Origin: Enterococcus sp. 4G2_DIV0659
Lineage (GTDB): Bacteria > Bacillota > Bacilli > Lactobacillales > Enterococcaceae
DNA: 64,000 nucleotides
Direction: 5' to 3'
Assembly (NCBI RefSeq): GCF_002140715.2
Contig: NZ_NGLE02000001.1
Coordinates: forward strand, 352,001 to 416,000
Shown: in pieces, positions 1 through 8,872 of the stretch
How positions within the stretch are numbered: position 1 is the stretch's first letter
Layout: the number at the start of each line of letters is the position of its first letter
Program-made: the position numbers and the translations under genes
The notes under the pieces: model-generated
The model's input: the letters and a program-made list of their open reading frames with translations, nothing else
Told to the model about the DNA's origin: nothing
Database searches by the model: none

Positions 1-249
1 AGAATCTTTGGCTGTAACCATAATAATAGGCATGTCATAAGTTTTCCTAACTTCTCTCGCAACTTCCAAGCCATCCATTTTAGGCAACATCAAATCTAAA
101 ATAATTAAATCTGGTTCAACTTCTTTAACCATCTCAATGGCTTCTTCACCATCGTAGGCTGTGAAAACTTCATAGCCTTCTTTAACTAGATTGTATTTCA
201 CAATTTCTGAAATCGGCTTTTCATCATCTACAACTAATATTTTTTTCAT
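1..249 (-). CDS. walR: WalR (VicR/YycF) response regulator, N-terminal part
   Basis: This is the first 83 codons of an OmpR-type response regulator. The gene runs off the left edge of the window on a codon boundary. The receiver domain shows the acidic pair D8/D9, the phosphoacceptor D52 in LDLMLP, and the switch segment ending in VTAKDS. The start [14 protein letters not shown] is typical of WalR, which with the kinase WalK controls cell-wall hydrolase genes and is essential in many Firmicutes. The output domain lies outside the window, so the WalR call rests on receiver similarity and on recalled enterococcal gene order. It is divergent from the LD-carboxypeptidase gene. Confidence 0.85.
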   Translation of the reverse strand, partial: MKKILVVDDEKPISEIVKYNLVKEGYEVFTAYDGEEAIEMVKEVEPDLIILDLMLPKMDGLEVAREVRKTYDMPIIMVTAKDS

Positions 250-304
250 AATAAGAGGCACCTCTTTTTCATTTGTCTTTCATTGTTTACAGATATTCTC
301 TCTT

Positions 305-333
305 ATTATACCTTATTTTGTCCACTGTTTCAT
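305..333 (-). promoter_or_regulatory. Candidate promoter of walR
   Basis: On the minus strand a perfect TATAAT (305-310) sits 17 bp from ATGAAA (328-333), a 4/6 match to the -35 consensus. It lies about 55 bp upstream of the walR ATG. This is inference from consensus only. Confidence 0.4.
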
Positions 334-371
334 CTTTGAGAAAAGAACCCTTACTCTTTCTTATCTATATC

Positions 372-401
372 TTGCAAAAATATTCTCTTTCTGACTATAA
401 T
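372..401 (+). promoter_or_regulatory. Candidate promoter of the LD-carboxypeptidase gene
   Basis: TTGCAA (372-377) and TATAAT (396-401) are separated by 18 bp and lie 35 bp upstream of the ATG at 437. This is a good sigma-A match. Confidence 0.55.
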
Positions 402-436
402 AATAAGAATAAGTTATTTAGAAAGAAGCGATACCA

Positions 437-1396
437 ATGAAAGCACCACGATTAAAAGTCGGAGATGAGATTCGAGTCATCGCGCCGTCTAGTAGTTTTT
501 CACGTTTAACTGATTCTGGCATTCAGTCAGCGGAACAAAAATTGATCGACCTCGGATTTAAAGTAACATTTTCTGAACACTCTGATGAACAAGATATTTT
601 AGGATCTTCTTCTATCATGAGTCGAATAAAAGATTTGCACGCTGCCTTTTCGGACGATAATGTTAAAGGCATTTTGACTGCAATCGGCGGATTCAATAGC
701 AATGAATTACTTCCCTATTTAGATTTTGCTTTAATTAAGAGACATCCTAAAGTCCTTTGTGGTTACAGCGATATCACAGCACTGTGTAATGCGATTACGG
801 CAAAAACGGGACTACTTACTTATGTCGGTCCTCATTTTTCTAGCTTTCAGATGGATGAGTTGCAAGATTATCAAACACAGGCCTTTTTAAAAGCAACTAC
901 TGAGAATCACGCCTTTACTATCAGTGCCTCTCTTTTTTGTAGTCAAGACGAATGGTATTTGCCCAATCCTACACGAACATTAATGCCTAATGAATGGAAA
1001 GTTTATAGTCACTCCACTCCTGTTACCGGAACTTGTTATGGCGGGAATTTAGGAACATTCCAACTCCTTTTTGGTACTCGTTTTTTACCTAAATTGGAGC
1101 GTTCCATTTTATTTGTAGAAAATGCAGAGGAAGATGATTACCGCGATTTCGCTCGTGGTTTAGCTTCATTGCTTCAAGTTGTTAAGCATCCACGCGCTTT
1201 ATTAATTGGTCGTTTCCCTAAAGAAACTGGAATGACTGAGGAGCGATTATTGGCGATTTTGTCAAAATATCCTTTATTAAGAGAAATCCCTGTTATTTAT
1301 GACATGGACTTCGGTCATACACAACCCATATTTACTATTCCAATCGGAGATAAAGCAACCGTTGATACAGCTAAAAAAAACATTACCTTTTTTTAA
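437..1396 (+). CDS. LD-carboxypeptidase / MccF-like peptidase, family S66
   Basis: This 319-residue cytoplasmic serine peptidase belongs to the S66 family, which contains LD-carboxypeptidases of peptidoglycan recycling and the microcin-C immunity protein MccF. The opening LKVGDEIRVIAPSS is typical. The family Ser-Glu-His triad can be placed at S111 (CGYSD), E228 (FVENAEED) and H294 (FGHTQP). The length is normal. It stands alone on the plus strand next to walR, so a role in cell-wall turnover is plausible. Whether the substrate is a muropeptide or a peptidyl-nucleotide cannot be told from sequence. The ribosome-binding site is weak, a purine run (AGAAAGAAG) upstream of the ATG. Confidence 0.88.
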   Translation: MKAPRLKVGDEIRVIAPSSSFSRLTDSGIQSAEQKLIDLGFKVTFSEHSDEQDILGSSSIMSRIKDLHAAFSDDNVKGILTAIGGFNSNELLPYLDFALIKRHPKVLCGYSDITALCNAITAKTGLLTYVGPHFSSFQMDELQDYQTQAFLKATTENHAFTISASLFCSQDEWYLPNPTRTLMPNEWKVYSHSTPVTGTCYGGNLGTFQLLFGTRFLPKLERSILFVENAEEDDYRDFARGLASLLQVVKHPRALLIGRFPKETGMTEERLLAILSKYPLLREIPVIYDMDFGHTQPIFTIPIGDKATVDTAKKNITFF

Positions 1397-1401
1397 ATCT
1401 C

Positions 1402-1452
1402 ATCCTTCTAAATATTAAGTTCTCTAAAAATGAGCTTAGTTTTTAGAAGGAT
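1402..1452. terminator. Candidate bidirectional terminator between convergent genes
   Basis: ATCCTTCTAAA (1402-1412) is the exact inverted complement of TTTAGAAGGAT (1442-1452). The right arm lies inside the last codons of the merR gene and is followed by a T-rich stretch. It lies between two convergent genes. Confidence 0.45.
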
Positions 1453-1819
1453 TATTTTTATACTCTTTTTCCATCTGATAATATAAGGCGATTTTATCAT
1501 CTAATAGTTTAAGGTGCTCTTTTGCTTTTTCATACTCTTCCAAGATTTTCAAGCGATGAATTAATAAAAGTTCTTTTCGTTCCCTAATCGTGGAATCCCC
1601 AATTTTTCTTAATTGCGTGTATCGCTTTATGTCTTTCAATGGAATGCCAGTATTCTTTAATTTACCAACAAAAATGGCCCAATCAAAATCTTCCTCTTCA
1701 AAAACACGATAATTATATTGATCTCTTTTGGGTTCAATCAATCCTTCTTTTTCGTAATATCGCAAGGTATGCTGACTGATACCAGTCCTTTTGGAAAACT
1801 CACTGATTGAATAACTCAT
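1436..1819 (-). CDS. MerR-family transcriptional regulator
   Basis: This 127-residue regulator opens with the MerR winged-helix DNA-binding domain: SISEFSKRTGISQHTLRYYE, then the wing with NYRVFEEEDF. A long coiled-coil dimerisation helix follows at about residues 75-115. There is no cysteine cluster of a metal sensor and no large effector-binding domain, so it fits the small organic-stress type (AdhR-like). It is divergent from a short-chain dehydrogenase. The 104-bp gap holds a textbook MerR promoter with a 19-bp spacer, making the dehydrogenase its likely target. The inducer is unknown. Confidence 0.9.
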   Translation of the reverse strand: MSYSISEFSKRTGISQHTLRYYEKEGLIEPKRDQYNYRVFEEEDFDWAIFVGKLKNTGIPLKDIKRYTQLRKIGDSTIRERKELLLIHRLKILEEYEKAKEHLKLLDDKIALYYQMEKEYKNNPSKN

Positions 1820-1846
1820 CTTTTCCCTCTTCCTTTCAATTTATGC

Positions 1847-1877
1847 TTGCTTTAGAGTCTGCTCTAATCCTTATACT
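1847..1877 (+). promoter_or_regulatory. MerR-type promoter/operator (19-bp spacer with dyad) for the SDR gene
   Basis: The -35 TTGCTT (1847-1852) and -10 TATACT (1872-1877) are separated by 19 bp, the overlong spacing typical of MerR-activated promoters. Between them lies a perfect inverted repeat, TTAGAG-TCTG-CTCTAA (1852-1867). The divergent merR gene starts at 1819. Spacing and dyad are seen in the sequence; regulation by the neighbour is inferred from family behaviour. Confidence 0.82.
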
Positions 1878-1923
1878 TTGATTGTACCACCAACACAATC
1901 TTATTCTCTAGGAGGAATTCGTT

Positions 1924-2691
1924 ATGAAGTATACTGTAATAACAGGCGCAAGCTCAGGTATCGGCTTAGAAACTGCAAAAGCGTTCGCAAAACTGGGAAA
2001 AAATCTTATTTTAATCGCTCGGAGAAAAGAGCGACTTATCCAACTAAGGAACAAGCTACTGGCTGATTATCCTACATTGGACATTGTTCTCAAGGTTGCT
2101 GATTTATCTATCAATGAAAGAATTTTCACGTTGTATAATTCCTTAAAAGTCTATGATATCGAAACTTGGATCAACAATGCTGGATTTGGGTACTATCATT
2201 CAGTCACTAATCAAGATTTAGAAAAGGTGCGCCAAATGATTGATGTAAATATAGAAGCACTTACCTTATTATCCACTCTTTATGTCACTGATTATGAAAA
2301 TACCGAAAATGCCCAACTAATCAATATTTCATCTGCTGGTGGCTACAAAAACGTCCCTAATGCAGCGACTTATTGTGCAACCAAATTTTATGTAAGTGCT
2401 TTGACTGAAGGAATCGCCTTGGAATTATCAGCAAAAGGTGCACCACTTAAAGCAAAAGTTTTAGCTCCTGCTGCAACAGAAACAGAGTTTGCGCAAATAG
2501 CAAATGGGTCTAAAACTTATGATTATGCCAAAGGTTTTTCGATGTATCATACTGCTGCGGACATGGCTCAATTTCTGATTGATTTGCATCAGAGCCCCTC
2601 TGTTGTAGGGTTAGTCGATCGAAATACCTTTGAATTCACACTAAGTCAACCCATTTTTGATCATTATGAAACAAGGATTAAAAATATGTAA
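1924..2691 (+). CDS. Short-chain dehydrogenase/reductase (SDR), NAD(P)-dependent
   Basis: This 255-residue classical SDR has the Rossmann cofactor motif TGASSGIG (residues 7-14), NNAG (84-87), catalytic serine S137 and YCATK (Y150, K154). R33/R34 after the second strand suggests NADP(H) rather than NAD(H). It is an oxidoreductase of unknown substrate, probably cytoplasmic. The start has a strong ribosome-binding site, TAGGAGGAATTC, just before ATG. A MerR-type promoter precedes it, so it probably responds to a small electrophile or similar stress. A bidirectional terminator follows. Confidence 0.88.
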   Translation: MKYTVITGASSGIGLETAKAFAKLGKNLILIARRKERLIQLRNKLLADYPTLDIVLKVADLSINERIFTLYNSLKVYDIETWINNAGFGYYHSVTNQDLEKVRQMIDVNIEALTLLSTLYVTDYENTENAQLINISSAGGYKNVPNAATYCATKFYVSALTEGIALELSAKGAPLKAKVLAPAATETEFAQIANGSKTYDYAKGFSMYHTAADMAQFLIDLHQSPSVVGLVDRNTFEFTLSQPIFDHYETRIKNM

Positions 2692-2730
2692 AGCCGTCAT
2701 GTATTTATTTCAAATAACTTAAGCAACAAT

Positions 2731-2783
2731 AAAAAAATACCCTTGTTCACTTCTAAGGAAAAGAGTGACAAGAGTATTTTTTT
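2731..2783. terminator. Bidirectional intrinsic terminator
   Basis: The left arm (AAAAAATACCCTTGT, 2732-2746) and right arm (ACAAGAGTATTTTTTT, 2768-2783) form a long hairpin with A- and T-rich edges usable in both directions. It lies between the convergent SDR and aquaporin genes. Confidence 0.8.
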
Positions 2784-2787
2784 GTTA

Positions 2788-3456
2788 TTATACTTCCTCA
2801 GTATCAAGTAAGTATTTAGAAACGATTGCGGCTAATGCACCACCAATTAATGGTGCAACGATAAATACCCAAACTTGAGATAATGCTTCACCACCAACAA
2901 AAATAGCTGGCGCTAAACTTCTAGCTGGATTGACAGATGTACCAGTTAGCGGAATGCCAACTAAATGAATCATCGTTAACGTCAAACCAATAACAAGTCC
3001 AGCAAGTTTGGCATTACCTTTTTTCGCACTTGTAACAGTCATGATCACCAAAACAAAAATAAAGGTTAAAATAATTTCTACGGTTAAGGCACCAACTGCG
3101 CTAAAATCACCAAAAGCATTTTGACCCAAGTTTGTTGTTTCTCTTGCAGATCCGTTCAAAATCGCCAACAAAGTAAACGAAGCAATCAAACCACCGATAA
3201 CTTGTCCTACAATGTAATAGATTAAATCCATTGTTGAGATTCTTTTATTGATCCACATTCCTAAAGAAACAGCTGGATTCAAATGTGCTCCTGAGATCGT
3301 ACCGATACTGTACGCCGCTGCAACGATAGATAAGCCAAAAGCCAAAGCAATACCTGTCGTACCAATTCCGTCCATACCATTTCCTAAAACAGCCGTTGCT
3401 GTTCCAAAGAAGACTAAAATGAATGTTCCTAAACATTCTGCAATTGCTTTTTTCAT
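2788..3456 (-). CDS. Aquaporin (MIP family), probably water-selective AqpZ type
   Basis: This six-helix channel protein of 222 residues has two half-helix NPA motifs, HLNPAVSLG (NPA 60-62) and VNPARSLAP (NPA 176-178). H164 in TMIHLVGIPLTG and R179 after the second NPA match the selectivity-filter His and Arg of water-specific aquaporins. Glycerol facilitators usually have Gly instead of His. The reading frame stays open upstream to 3501, but those codons encode the ribosome-binding site GGGAGG, so the ATG at 3456 is the start. It is transcribed alone. Confidence 0.88.
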   Translation of the reverse strand: MKKAIAECLGTFILVFFGTATAVLGNGMDGIGTTGIALAFGLSIVAAAYSIGTISGAHLNPAVSLGMWINKRISTMDLIYYIVGQVIGGLIASFTLLAILNGSARETTNLGQNAFGDFSAVGALTVEIILTFIFVLVIMTVTSAKKGNAKLAGLVIGLTLTMIHLVGIPLTGTSVNPARSLAPAIFVGGEALSQVWVFIVAPLIGGALAAIVSKYLLDTEEV

Positions 3457-3600
3457 CTTTTTTCCTCCCTTCTCTTTAGTATCGAAAAGAATACCACACA
3501 ATCATGAAAACTTTCTTGATAATTTCAACTAAAATTAGAAGAAAATTTAATGAGTATTATCTCAATCTGATTGATAGTTCTAATAATAAAAGCAACTATC

Positions 3601-3646
3601 AAAAAATACCAACAAAAGGCACTTTTTATGTGCACAATTGTTGGTA
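3601..3646 (-). terminator. Intrinsic terminator of degV
   Basis: TACCAACAA (3607-3615) pairs with TTGTTGGTA (3638-3646) and an inner GCAC/GTGC extends the stem. In minus-strand orientation it is followed by a T-run (3601-3606). Confidence 0.75.
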
Positions 3647-3653
3647 AATAGAA

Positions 3654-4511
3654 TTAATCTAAAAGTTGGATACCTATCCCTAACAAACCAGGTCCTGTAT
3701 GAACAACTAAAGCAGGACTGATCGTCCCAAAATAAATTTTTTCCGCTTGAGGAAATTGTTTTTTCAGTCTATCATAGAATGCTTCCGCTTCTTCTACTGC
3801 CTGCCCTTGAGCAACGGCTAGAACAAACTTTTTATGATCACCGACAAAACTTTTTACCAATTCAAACGTCTTATCTAAACTTTTCTTTCTGCCACGCGCT
3901 TTGGCCACGGTATGATAAACACCATCACCATTACAAGAAATAATTGGATTTAATTTCAAGGCATTGCCTAAAATGGAGGCAACCAATCCAATTCGTCCTC
4001 CCTTTTGTAAGTACTCTAAGGTTGCTACATTGAAAAATACTTTTGCTTTTCCAACATTATTGGTCAATGTCGTTTTAATATCTGACCATGAAGCGCCAGA
4101 CGCTATCATTTTAGCTGCTTCAATTGCTTGAAGACCGCTACCAATCCCGATATTCTTAGTATCTAAAACAAACGTCTCCAACCCTTCAACCTCTTCAGCA
4201 ATCAAACGAACAACATTATATGTACCACTTAATCCGCTAGAAATTGTCACCGCCAAAACCTTTTCATAACCATCAGCTTTGATTTTATCAAAAATTTTCG
4301 TAATCGTTTCTCCATCAGGCAAAGAGGTACTCGGAATTTCTTCAGAAAGACGCTCATAAACTTCTTCAGGAGTGATATCTACTTTATCAGTGTAAATGCG
4401 TTCTTTATAAATAATCTGTAAAGGAATCATATAGATACCATACTCTTCAACTAATTCTTGTGGAACGTCTGTCCCTGAATCTACTAATAACGCAATTTTT
4501 TCCTTATTCAT
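3654..4511 (-). CDS. DegV-family fatty-acid-binding protein
   Basis: This protein of about 285 residues has the DegV fold, opening IALLVDSGTDVPQELVEEYG. It also has a TSLPD segment and the ISSGLSGTYN motif, both part of the family's fatty-acid carboxylate site. DegV/FakB proteins bind fatty acids and can present them to the kinase FakA for phosphorylation. Which of several paralogues this is cannot be decided. Three in-frame ATGs are possible (4526, 4517, 4511). The GGAG site is spaced best for 4511, giving an 8-base overlap with the upstream DUF1836 gene and translational coupling. A terminator follows. Confidence 0.87.
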   Translation of the reverse strand: MNKEKIALLVDSGTDVPQELVEEYGIYMIPLQIIYKERIYTDKVDITPEEVYERLSEEIPSTSLPDGETITKIFDKIKADGYEKVLAVTISSGLSGTYNVVRLIAEEVEGLETFVLDTKNIGIGSGLQAIEAAKMIASGASWSDIKTTLTNNVGKAKVFFNVATLEYLQKGGRIGLVASILGNALKLNPIISCNGDGVYHTVAKARGRKKSLDKTFELVKSFVGDHKKFVLAVAQGQAVEEAEAFYDRLKKQFPQAEKIYFGTISPALVVHTGPGLLGIGIQLLD

Positions 4512-5073
4512 TTTCATGTTCTCCATTTTCTTTTAAGTATTTTTCTTCAAGTTCAATTACTTTTTCCGTAAATAATTTAGTAGCAAAAGATAGGGTTGCG
4601 CCTTTGACTACTAGATATTCTACTGAGATCGGTTGACTAAACGCTGGCAATGGGTCTTGTCCTAATGCTTGAGCAACCACGACTGCTAGCGATGCTTCTT
4701 GTTCTTCACAAAATAGATTATAGGCTTCACGAATACCAACTGCAGCACCTTGAAATAAAATACCTTGTTTGATTTCAGGTATCGTCAGAACTTGTTTCAA
4801 TAATGTAATCGCAATTAGGAAAGCCAAATGCTTTTGATTATATCTTTTTTTCTTCGGCGCTGGAATCAGCCCTAATTTTACGTAATTATTCACCATCGAT
4901 GAGGTCAATAATGTATGTTTTTCTTTTGAGATGATCGGAGATAGATAGCGCTCAACTAATGTAATGACTTGATCCATATATAATTCTAACTCAGGGAGTT
5001 CATGCCATCTTGGCAAATGGACATCCACTAGCTCTTCTCCCCATTTATGTAAAGAGGATTTGATTTCTTCCAT
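4504..5073 (-). CDS. DUF1836 domain protein
   Basis: This 189-residue protein matches the DUF1836 family, a predicted MerR-like helix-turn-helix protein of Firmicutes. The central part (LLTSSMVNNYVKLGLIPAP, then KKRYNQKHLAFLIAITLLK) looks like the recognition helices and wing. An all-helical part follows that could bind a ligand or dimerise. It overlaps the degV start by 8 bases, so the two are co-translated. It may regulate fatty-acid handling with DegV, but that is inference from neighbourhood. The start has a clear GGAGGG ribosome-binding site. Confidence 0.8.
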   Translation of the reverse strand: MEEIKSSLHKWGEELVDVHLPRWHELPELELYMDQVITLVERYLSPIISKEKHTLLTSSMVNNYVKLGLIPAPKKKRYNQKHLAFLIAITLLKQVLTIPEIKQGILFQGAAVGIREAYNLFCEEQEASLAVVVAQALGQDPLPAFSQPISVEYLVVKGATLSFATKLFTEKVIELEEKYLKENGEHENE

Positions 5074-5158
5074 AAGAGCCCTCCTTCTGTTTACAAAAAC
5101 AGTTTAACATTTTTTCGATAATCATTCAACCTAGTTTTAACAACTAGATGTCTTTTTA

Positions 5159-5208
5159 TAAAAAAAGAACCCCTGACAAAACTAAAAGATCGTTTTGTTT
5201 TGAGCTCT
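5159..5208 (-). terminator. Intrinsic terminator of the YunD-YutD-HAD-TIGR01906 operon
   Basis: On the minus strand AGAGCTCAAAACAAAAC pairs, with a short internal mismatch, with GTTTTGTCAGGGGTTCT. A T-run follows directly (5159-5165). It lies 30 bp past the stop of the last gene. Confidence 0.7.
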
Positions 5209-5237
5209 AGTTAAAACCAGACAACGAATGCGTTCAT

Positions 5238-5879
5238 TTACAGTCTTTTTAATTCTCTTTTTCCAGCAATTATTCCTAGTAAAAAGAAAAGCTCTAGTAA
5301 AATGAAAAATACAATAAAACTGTGCATAAAAAATGCTTCTGGCAAGACATTAATAATCGGATCAGTCACAGGATCAAATAACCAATCATCATTGTTAAAA
5401 AACACTTCATGAAAAGCAACAAAAAACTGATCAAAGCCTATGATCATCAATAGACCTAAACATACTGGAATAATCATCCCCCACTGAAATGGACGAATCA
5501 GACGCCACGCTCTTTTGGCTTTAAGCAAACGCCTGACGAAGATAACACTAGGAATGAATGTAACAAGTAATACACCATAACAAAGTAAAAACAAACGCTT
5601 CACTTCATAAAAATGAAACGCCCCACTTTTAGATACAGGAAAATCGGATAAATGGAGCGTAGTTTTAAAAGGATTATTCAAATAAGCCATCAGTTGATCA
5701 AAATTCTTGATTAATGTAGGCTTATCCATTGATACATTATCTAAGATTTTTAACGTCTCAATATCCCATAAGTACAATAAACGAAAGTTAATAGTTAGAG
5801 TAATGCTTAATGCTACAATAGTCAAAATTAAGCAAGCAATCCCCCCACGTTCACGCCAAATCCAATTTTTCTCTTTCAT
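5238..5879 (-). CDS. TIGR01906-family integral membrane protein
   Basis: This membrane protein of about 213 residues has four or five predicted helices: GIACLILTIVALSITLTINF near the N-terminus, then LLCYGVLLVTFIPSVIFV, GMIIPVCLGLLMIIGF and a C-terminal SFIVFFILLELFFLLGII. Long polar loops lie between. Length and pattern fit the TIGR01906 (DUF1461) family, which often follows a NagD-type HAD phosphatase gene, as here. The function is unknown. The start is ambiguous between 5897 and 5879. I prefer 5879, one base past the stop of the upstream gene. A terminator follows. Confidence 0.82.
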   Translation of the reverse strand: MKEKNWIWRERGGIACLILTIVALSITLTINFRLLYLWDIETLKILDNVSMDKPTLIKNFDQLMAYLNNPFKTTLHLSDFPVSKSGAFHFYEVKRLFLLCYGVLLVTFIPSVIFVRRLLKAKRAWRLIRPFQWGMIIPVCLGLLMIIGFDQFFVAFHEVFFNNDDWLFDPVTDPIINVLPEAFFMHSFIVFFILLELFFLLGIIAGKRELKRL

Positions 5880-5880
5880 T

Positions 5881-6651
5881 TCAAAACATCCATTCATCTA
5901 GAGAATCAACAATATATGTTGGCTTTTCTGGCAAAGTCGGTACATCTTCTTTTGCTGTAAATCCAGAAAGTACCAGTAAACTATCGATAGCATTTTGAAT
6001 GCCTGATTGAATATCTGTCTCATAATTATCGCCAACCATCAAAACAGATTTCTTATCTAGATTCAACACCTTAAGTGCTTCATTCATGATGATTGCATTT
6101 GGTTTCCCAATCATAATTGGTTTTGTTTGGGTTGCTGTTTCGATCAATGAAATAAATGAACCAGCCCCTGGCAACAGTCCTCGCTCTGTCGGAATACTCT
6201 TATCTGGATTCGTTCCAATAAACGTCGCTCCATTTCTGATAGCAAGAGACGCAAGGGCAAATTTTTCATAGGTGACATGGGTATCAAGTCCAACGACCAC
6301 ATAATCTGGTTGCTCTTCATCCCACTCAAAGCCAGCCGATAAAATCAAATCCACTAGACCAGATTCACCAATGACATACACACGGTTCCCTTTTCCAATC
6401 TCTTTCATATAGTCAATCGTTGCTAAACTTGCAGTATAGACTGTTTCATCAGATACATGGATATCAAATTCCGTAGCCAAGCGACTAGCAACGTCTTCAG
6501 GTGTTTTTGTTGTATTATTTGTAACAAAGAGAAAGGGGAGCTGTTGTTCTTGTAGACGCTCTATAAAACGTTTCCCCGCTGGAATTACTTCTTTGCCTAA
6601 ATAAATCGTGCCATCTAAATCAATTAAGTACCCTTGATAGTTTGTTTTCAC
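5881..6651 (-). CDS. NagD/TIGR01457-type HAD hydrolase (YutF-like)
   Basis: This 256-residue HAD-superfamily phosphatase of the IIA cap class shows motif [10 protein letters not shown] (D11, D13), motif [11 protein letters not shown], the lysine in [14 protein letters not shown] and motif [13 protein letters not shown]. It likely dephosphorylates small sugar phosphates or nucleotides in the cytoplasm. The substrate is not determined. It sits 6 bp after yutD and nearly touches the TIGR01906 gene, so the four genes from 8740 to 5238 look like one operon. The order resembles the yunD/yutD/yutF area of Bacillus. Confidence 0.87.
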   Translation of the reverse strand: MKTNYQGYLIDLDGTIYLGKEVIPAGKRFIERLQEQQLPFLFVTNNTTKTPEDVASRLATEFDIHVSDETVYTASLATIDYMKEIGKGNRVYVIGESGLVDLILSAGFEWDEEQPDYVVVGLDTHVTYEKFALASLAIRNGATFIGTNPDKSIPTERGLLPGAGSFISLIETATQTKPIMIGKPNAIIMNEALKVLNLDKKSVLMVGDNYETDIQSGIQNAIDSLLVLSGFTAKEDVPTLPEKPTYIVDSLDEWMF

Positions 6652-6657
6652 AGATCT

Positions 6658-7326
6658 TTACTCCTCACGTTGACGAATAGTAAATGAACGAGCTTGATTA
6701 GTAGGTTGAGATTGTTTACCAACCACTTGTTTGGGTTGCTCCGTTTCTTTACGATTTTTAATCACTGGTTTGGGCTTATTATTTACTGGTACACGCTTTT
6801 CATCCGTATGCGCTTGTGTTTTTGTATTATTGTTGGTAGGCTTTTTGTTTGGTTTCTTGCGGCGTGTTTGTTGCTTTTCACGCTTTCCGCCAACTCTTTC
6901 GATCACAAAATAAGCACAGCCAAAATTACAATATTCATACAAATAATCTTCTAATGTATCAATTCTTTGCTCTGGTGAAGCTTTGCGATTTGACTCATTA
7001 AAAAAGCCTTTTAAACGGAGTTGATCGTATCCCCAATCACCAACAATATAGTCGTATTTTGAAAGAACATCACTAAAACGTTCCCCTAATCGTTCTGCAT
7101 CAAAAGCTTCTCGATGATTTTTAACTAAGAGATATTGACGCTCACCAATCGTTACGTGCACGTCGTCAATGACTGAAACAACTTCGCCTTTTTTCTTTTC
7201 TTTGACAGGTTCTTCTTTTATCTCTTCAAGGACAGCCGTGATCTCTTCTGTTAAGGTAGCGCCTTGTTCTTCTTTATCTTTTGTTGCTTTAGTTGATTTG
7301 AATGGTTTTTTTACTTTTTCTGTCAT
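6658..7326 (-). CDS. yutD: YutD-family protein with disordered tails
   Basis: The 222-residue protein has a folded core at about residues 48-150. It contains IGERQYLLVKNHREAFD, YDYIVGDWGYDQLRLKGFF and DYLYEYCNFGCAYFVIERV, the signature of the YutD family of unknown function. The core is flanked by a Lys/Glu-rich N-terminal segment and a 70-residue basic, Asn/Lys/Pro/Gln-rich C-terminal tail that is probably disordered. Bacillus YutD is much shorter, so the tails are a lineage addition. It is translated between the YunD-like nucleotidase and the HAD phosphatase. Confidence 0.83.
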   Translation of the reverse strand: MTEKVKKPFKSTKATKDKEEQGATLTEEITAVLEEIKEEPVKEKKKGEVVSVIDDVHVTIGERQYLLVKNHREAFDAERLGERFSDVLSKYDYIVGDWGYDQLRLKGFFNESNRKASPEQRIDTLEDYLYEYCNFGCAYFVIERVGGKREKQQTRRKKPNKKPTNNNTKTQAHTDEKRVPVNNKPKPVIKNRKETEQPKQVVGKQSQPTNQARSFTIRQREE

Positions 7327-7360
7327 TTTTTCACCGCCTAAGTCTTATTATACCTTGTTT

Positions 7361-8740
7361 TTAATGGATTGGGTAGTGCTCGCTCAAATAGCTGCCTAAA
7401 ACATTTCGGATAAATTCTGGAAAAATAAACTCAACTTCGCCTGCCAATTCTATCGTTGGGAAAAATGGAATAAATAAAAAATGGTCCACCGTTGTAAAGG
7501 TATAGTTGTTCTCTAAAACAACTGGTTGTTTTTTCCATAATACTTGCTGATTTTGTTTATCATAGGATAGACCATCATAGTATAGTTCACCAAACACTTT
7601 CCCACGAAACCCCATTCCCATAATAGAAAACTTTCTCAGATAATGGCGATTTTTTTCCATCTCTCTAACCATCCGAGTCAAATCCGCTCCTGACATTGTC
7701 ACACGGATCAAATGCATTGGATGAGGCAACGCTTTATGCAACTGATCTTCATCAACAATACCGTTAGGGATATCTGCTAAAAATAAACCATTGTTTAATA
7801 TAGCTGCTTCTGTCTTTCCTTTTTCTTTTAACGCATTCAGTGTGGTCAAAATCAGAGGCTGCTTTGCATTCAGCTCCACAAGCAGCGGTTCTGGAATATA
7901 AGCAAGTTTTTTATTTTTTAGTAATTGGTGTCCTAATGTTAGGTAACCATCTATTTCTGCTTGATCTTCTGGCATAGTCAATAAATCCGCTGTTGGAACT
8001 GCTTTGGCTGTACTAGAAATAATTTGACCATTCTCAACAGTTAAATGAACTTCACCAACATAATAACCAAATTTACCTGCTGCTGAAAGTTGCGTCCCAT
8101 TGATTTTTTCGCCATTCTCAAATAAGTGATGGGTATGCGAACCCAATAATACATCGATTTCAGGAAACTCATTAGCAATTTTAATATCTTCGTCGATGCC
8201 TAAATGACTCATCAAAACTAAGATATCACACTTAGGTTTCGTTTCTTTGATGAGTCTTGGCATTATTTCCTCAGTAGAACGAATAGCCCACCCATTCGGC
8301 TCATAGGTCAGTGGAAACGGGGCTGTCAAAGCGATCAAACCAATTCTTGTTTGATTCTTCGTTTCTATGATTTTATACGCTTGTGCCCAATCTGGCGATT
8401 TTCCTGTTTTTAAATCGAATAAATTTCCAAGCAACACATCAAAATTTGCGTGATCATATAAATGATTCAATTGTTCTTTGGAATTTCCGATCCCTTCATT
8501 ATTTCCAATTGTAGCAGCATCATAGTGTATCTCATTCATCAACTCAACATTTGCTTGCCCATCGGTTGCTTCTGTCAAAGGATGCCACCGATCAATAAAA
8601 TCACCCAAATCAATGGTGTAAACTGTTTTTCCCATGTTACAATACTTTTCTTTTTGACTAGTCAGATAACGTCTGATTTTAGGCCAATTTTCAAAATGCG
8701 AATGTAGATCATTGGTATGAAAGATGACAATTTCTTCCAC
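7361..8740 (-). CDS. Metallophosphatase / 5'-nucleotidase family protein (YunD-like)
   Basis: This 459-residue protein has the N-terminal calcineurin-like metallophosphatase domain: HTNDLHSHFENWP (metal ligands), DLGDFIDRW, TIGNNEGIGNS, LMSHLGIDED and GSHTHHLFENG. A C-terminal 5'-nucleotidase substrate domain follows, with LRVTMSGADL near residue 345. No signal peptide or wall anchor is visible, so it is probably intracellular, unlike secreted UshA. It starts with GTG at 8740, placed behind an AGGGGG ribosome-binding site. It is the first gene of the operon. Confidence 0.85.
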   Translation of the reverse strand: MEEIVIFHTNDLHSHFENWPKIRRYLTSQKEKYCNMGKTVYTIDLGDFIDRWHPLTEATDGQANVELMNEIHYDAATIGNNEGIGNSKEQLNHLYDHANFDVLLGNLFDLKTGKSPDWAQAYKIIETKNQTRIGLIALTAPFPLTYEPNGWAIRSTEEIMPRLIKETKPKCDILVLMSHLGIDEDIKIANEFPEIDVLLGSHTHHLFENGEKINGTQLSAAGKFGYYVGEVHLTVENGQIISSTAKAVPTADLLTMPEDQAEIDGYLTLGHQLLKNKKLAYIPEPLLVELNAKQPLILTTLNALKEKGKTEAAILNNGLFLADIPNGIVDEDQLHKALPHPMHLIRVTMSGADLTRMVREMEKNRHYLRKFSIMGMGFRGKVFGELYYDGLSYDKQNQQVLWKKQPVVLENNYTFTTVDHFLFIPFFPTIELAGEVEFIFPEFIRNVLGSYLSEHYPIH

Positions 8741-8872
8741 CTTCTCGCCCCCTAGTTATTCAACGTGCTTTCACACTTACTGACTGTTTGTTCCGTTTTC
8801 CGCTAAATGTATAGTACCATATTTTTTAGGAGAGGCACCACTTCTATTGTTGATAAATTCTTGTAATTTTGC

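Noticed and set aside
3248..3532. Plus-strand 94-codon frame opposite the aquaporin gene
   Set aside because: It is the complement of conserved transmembrane coding sequence, with Pro/Ala-rich shadow composition and no ribosome-binding site.
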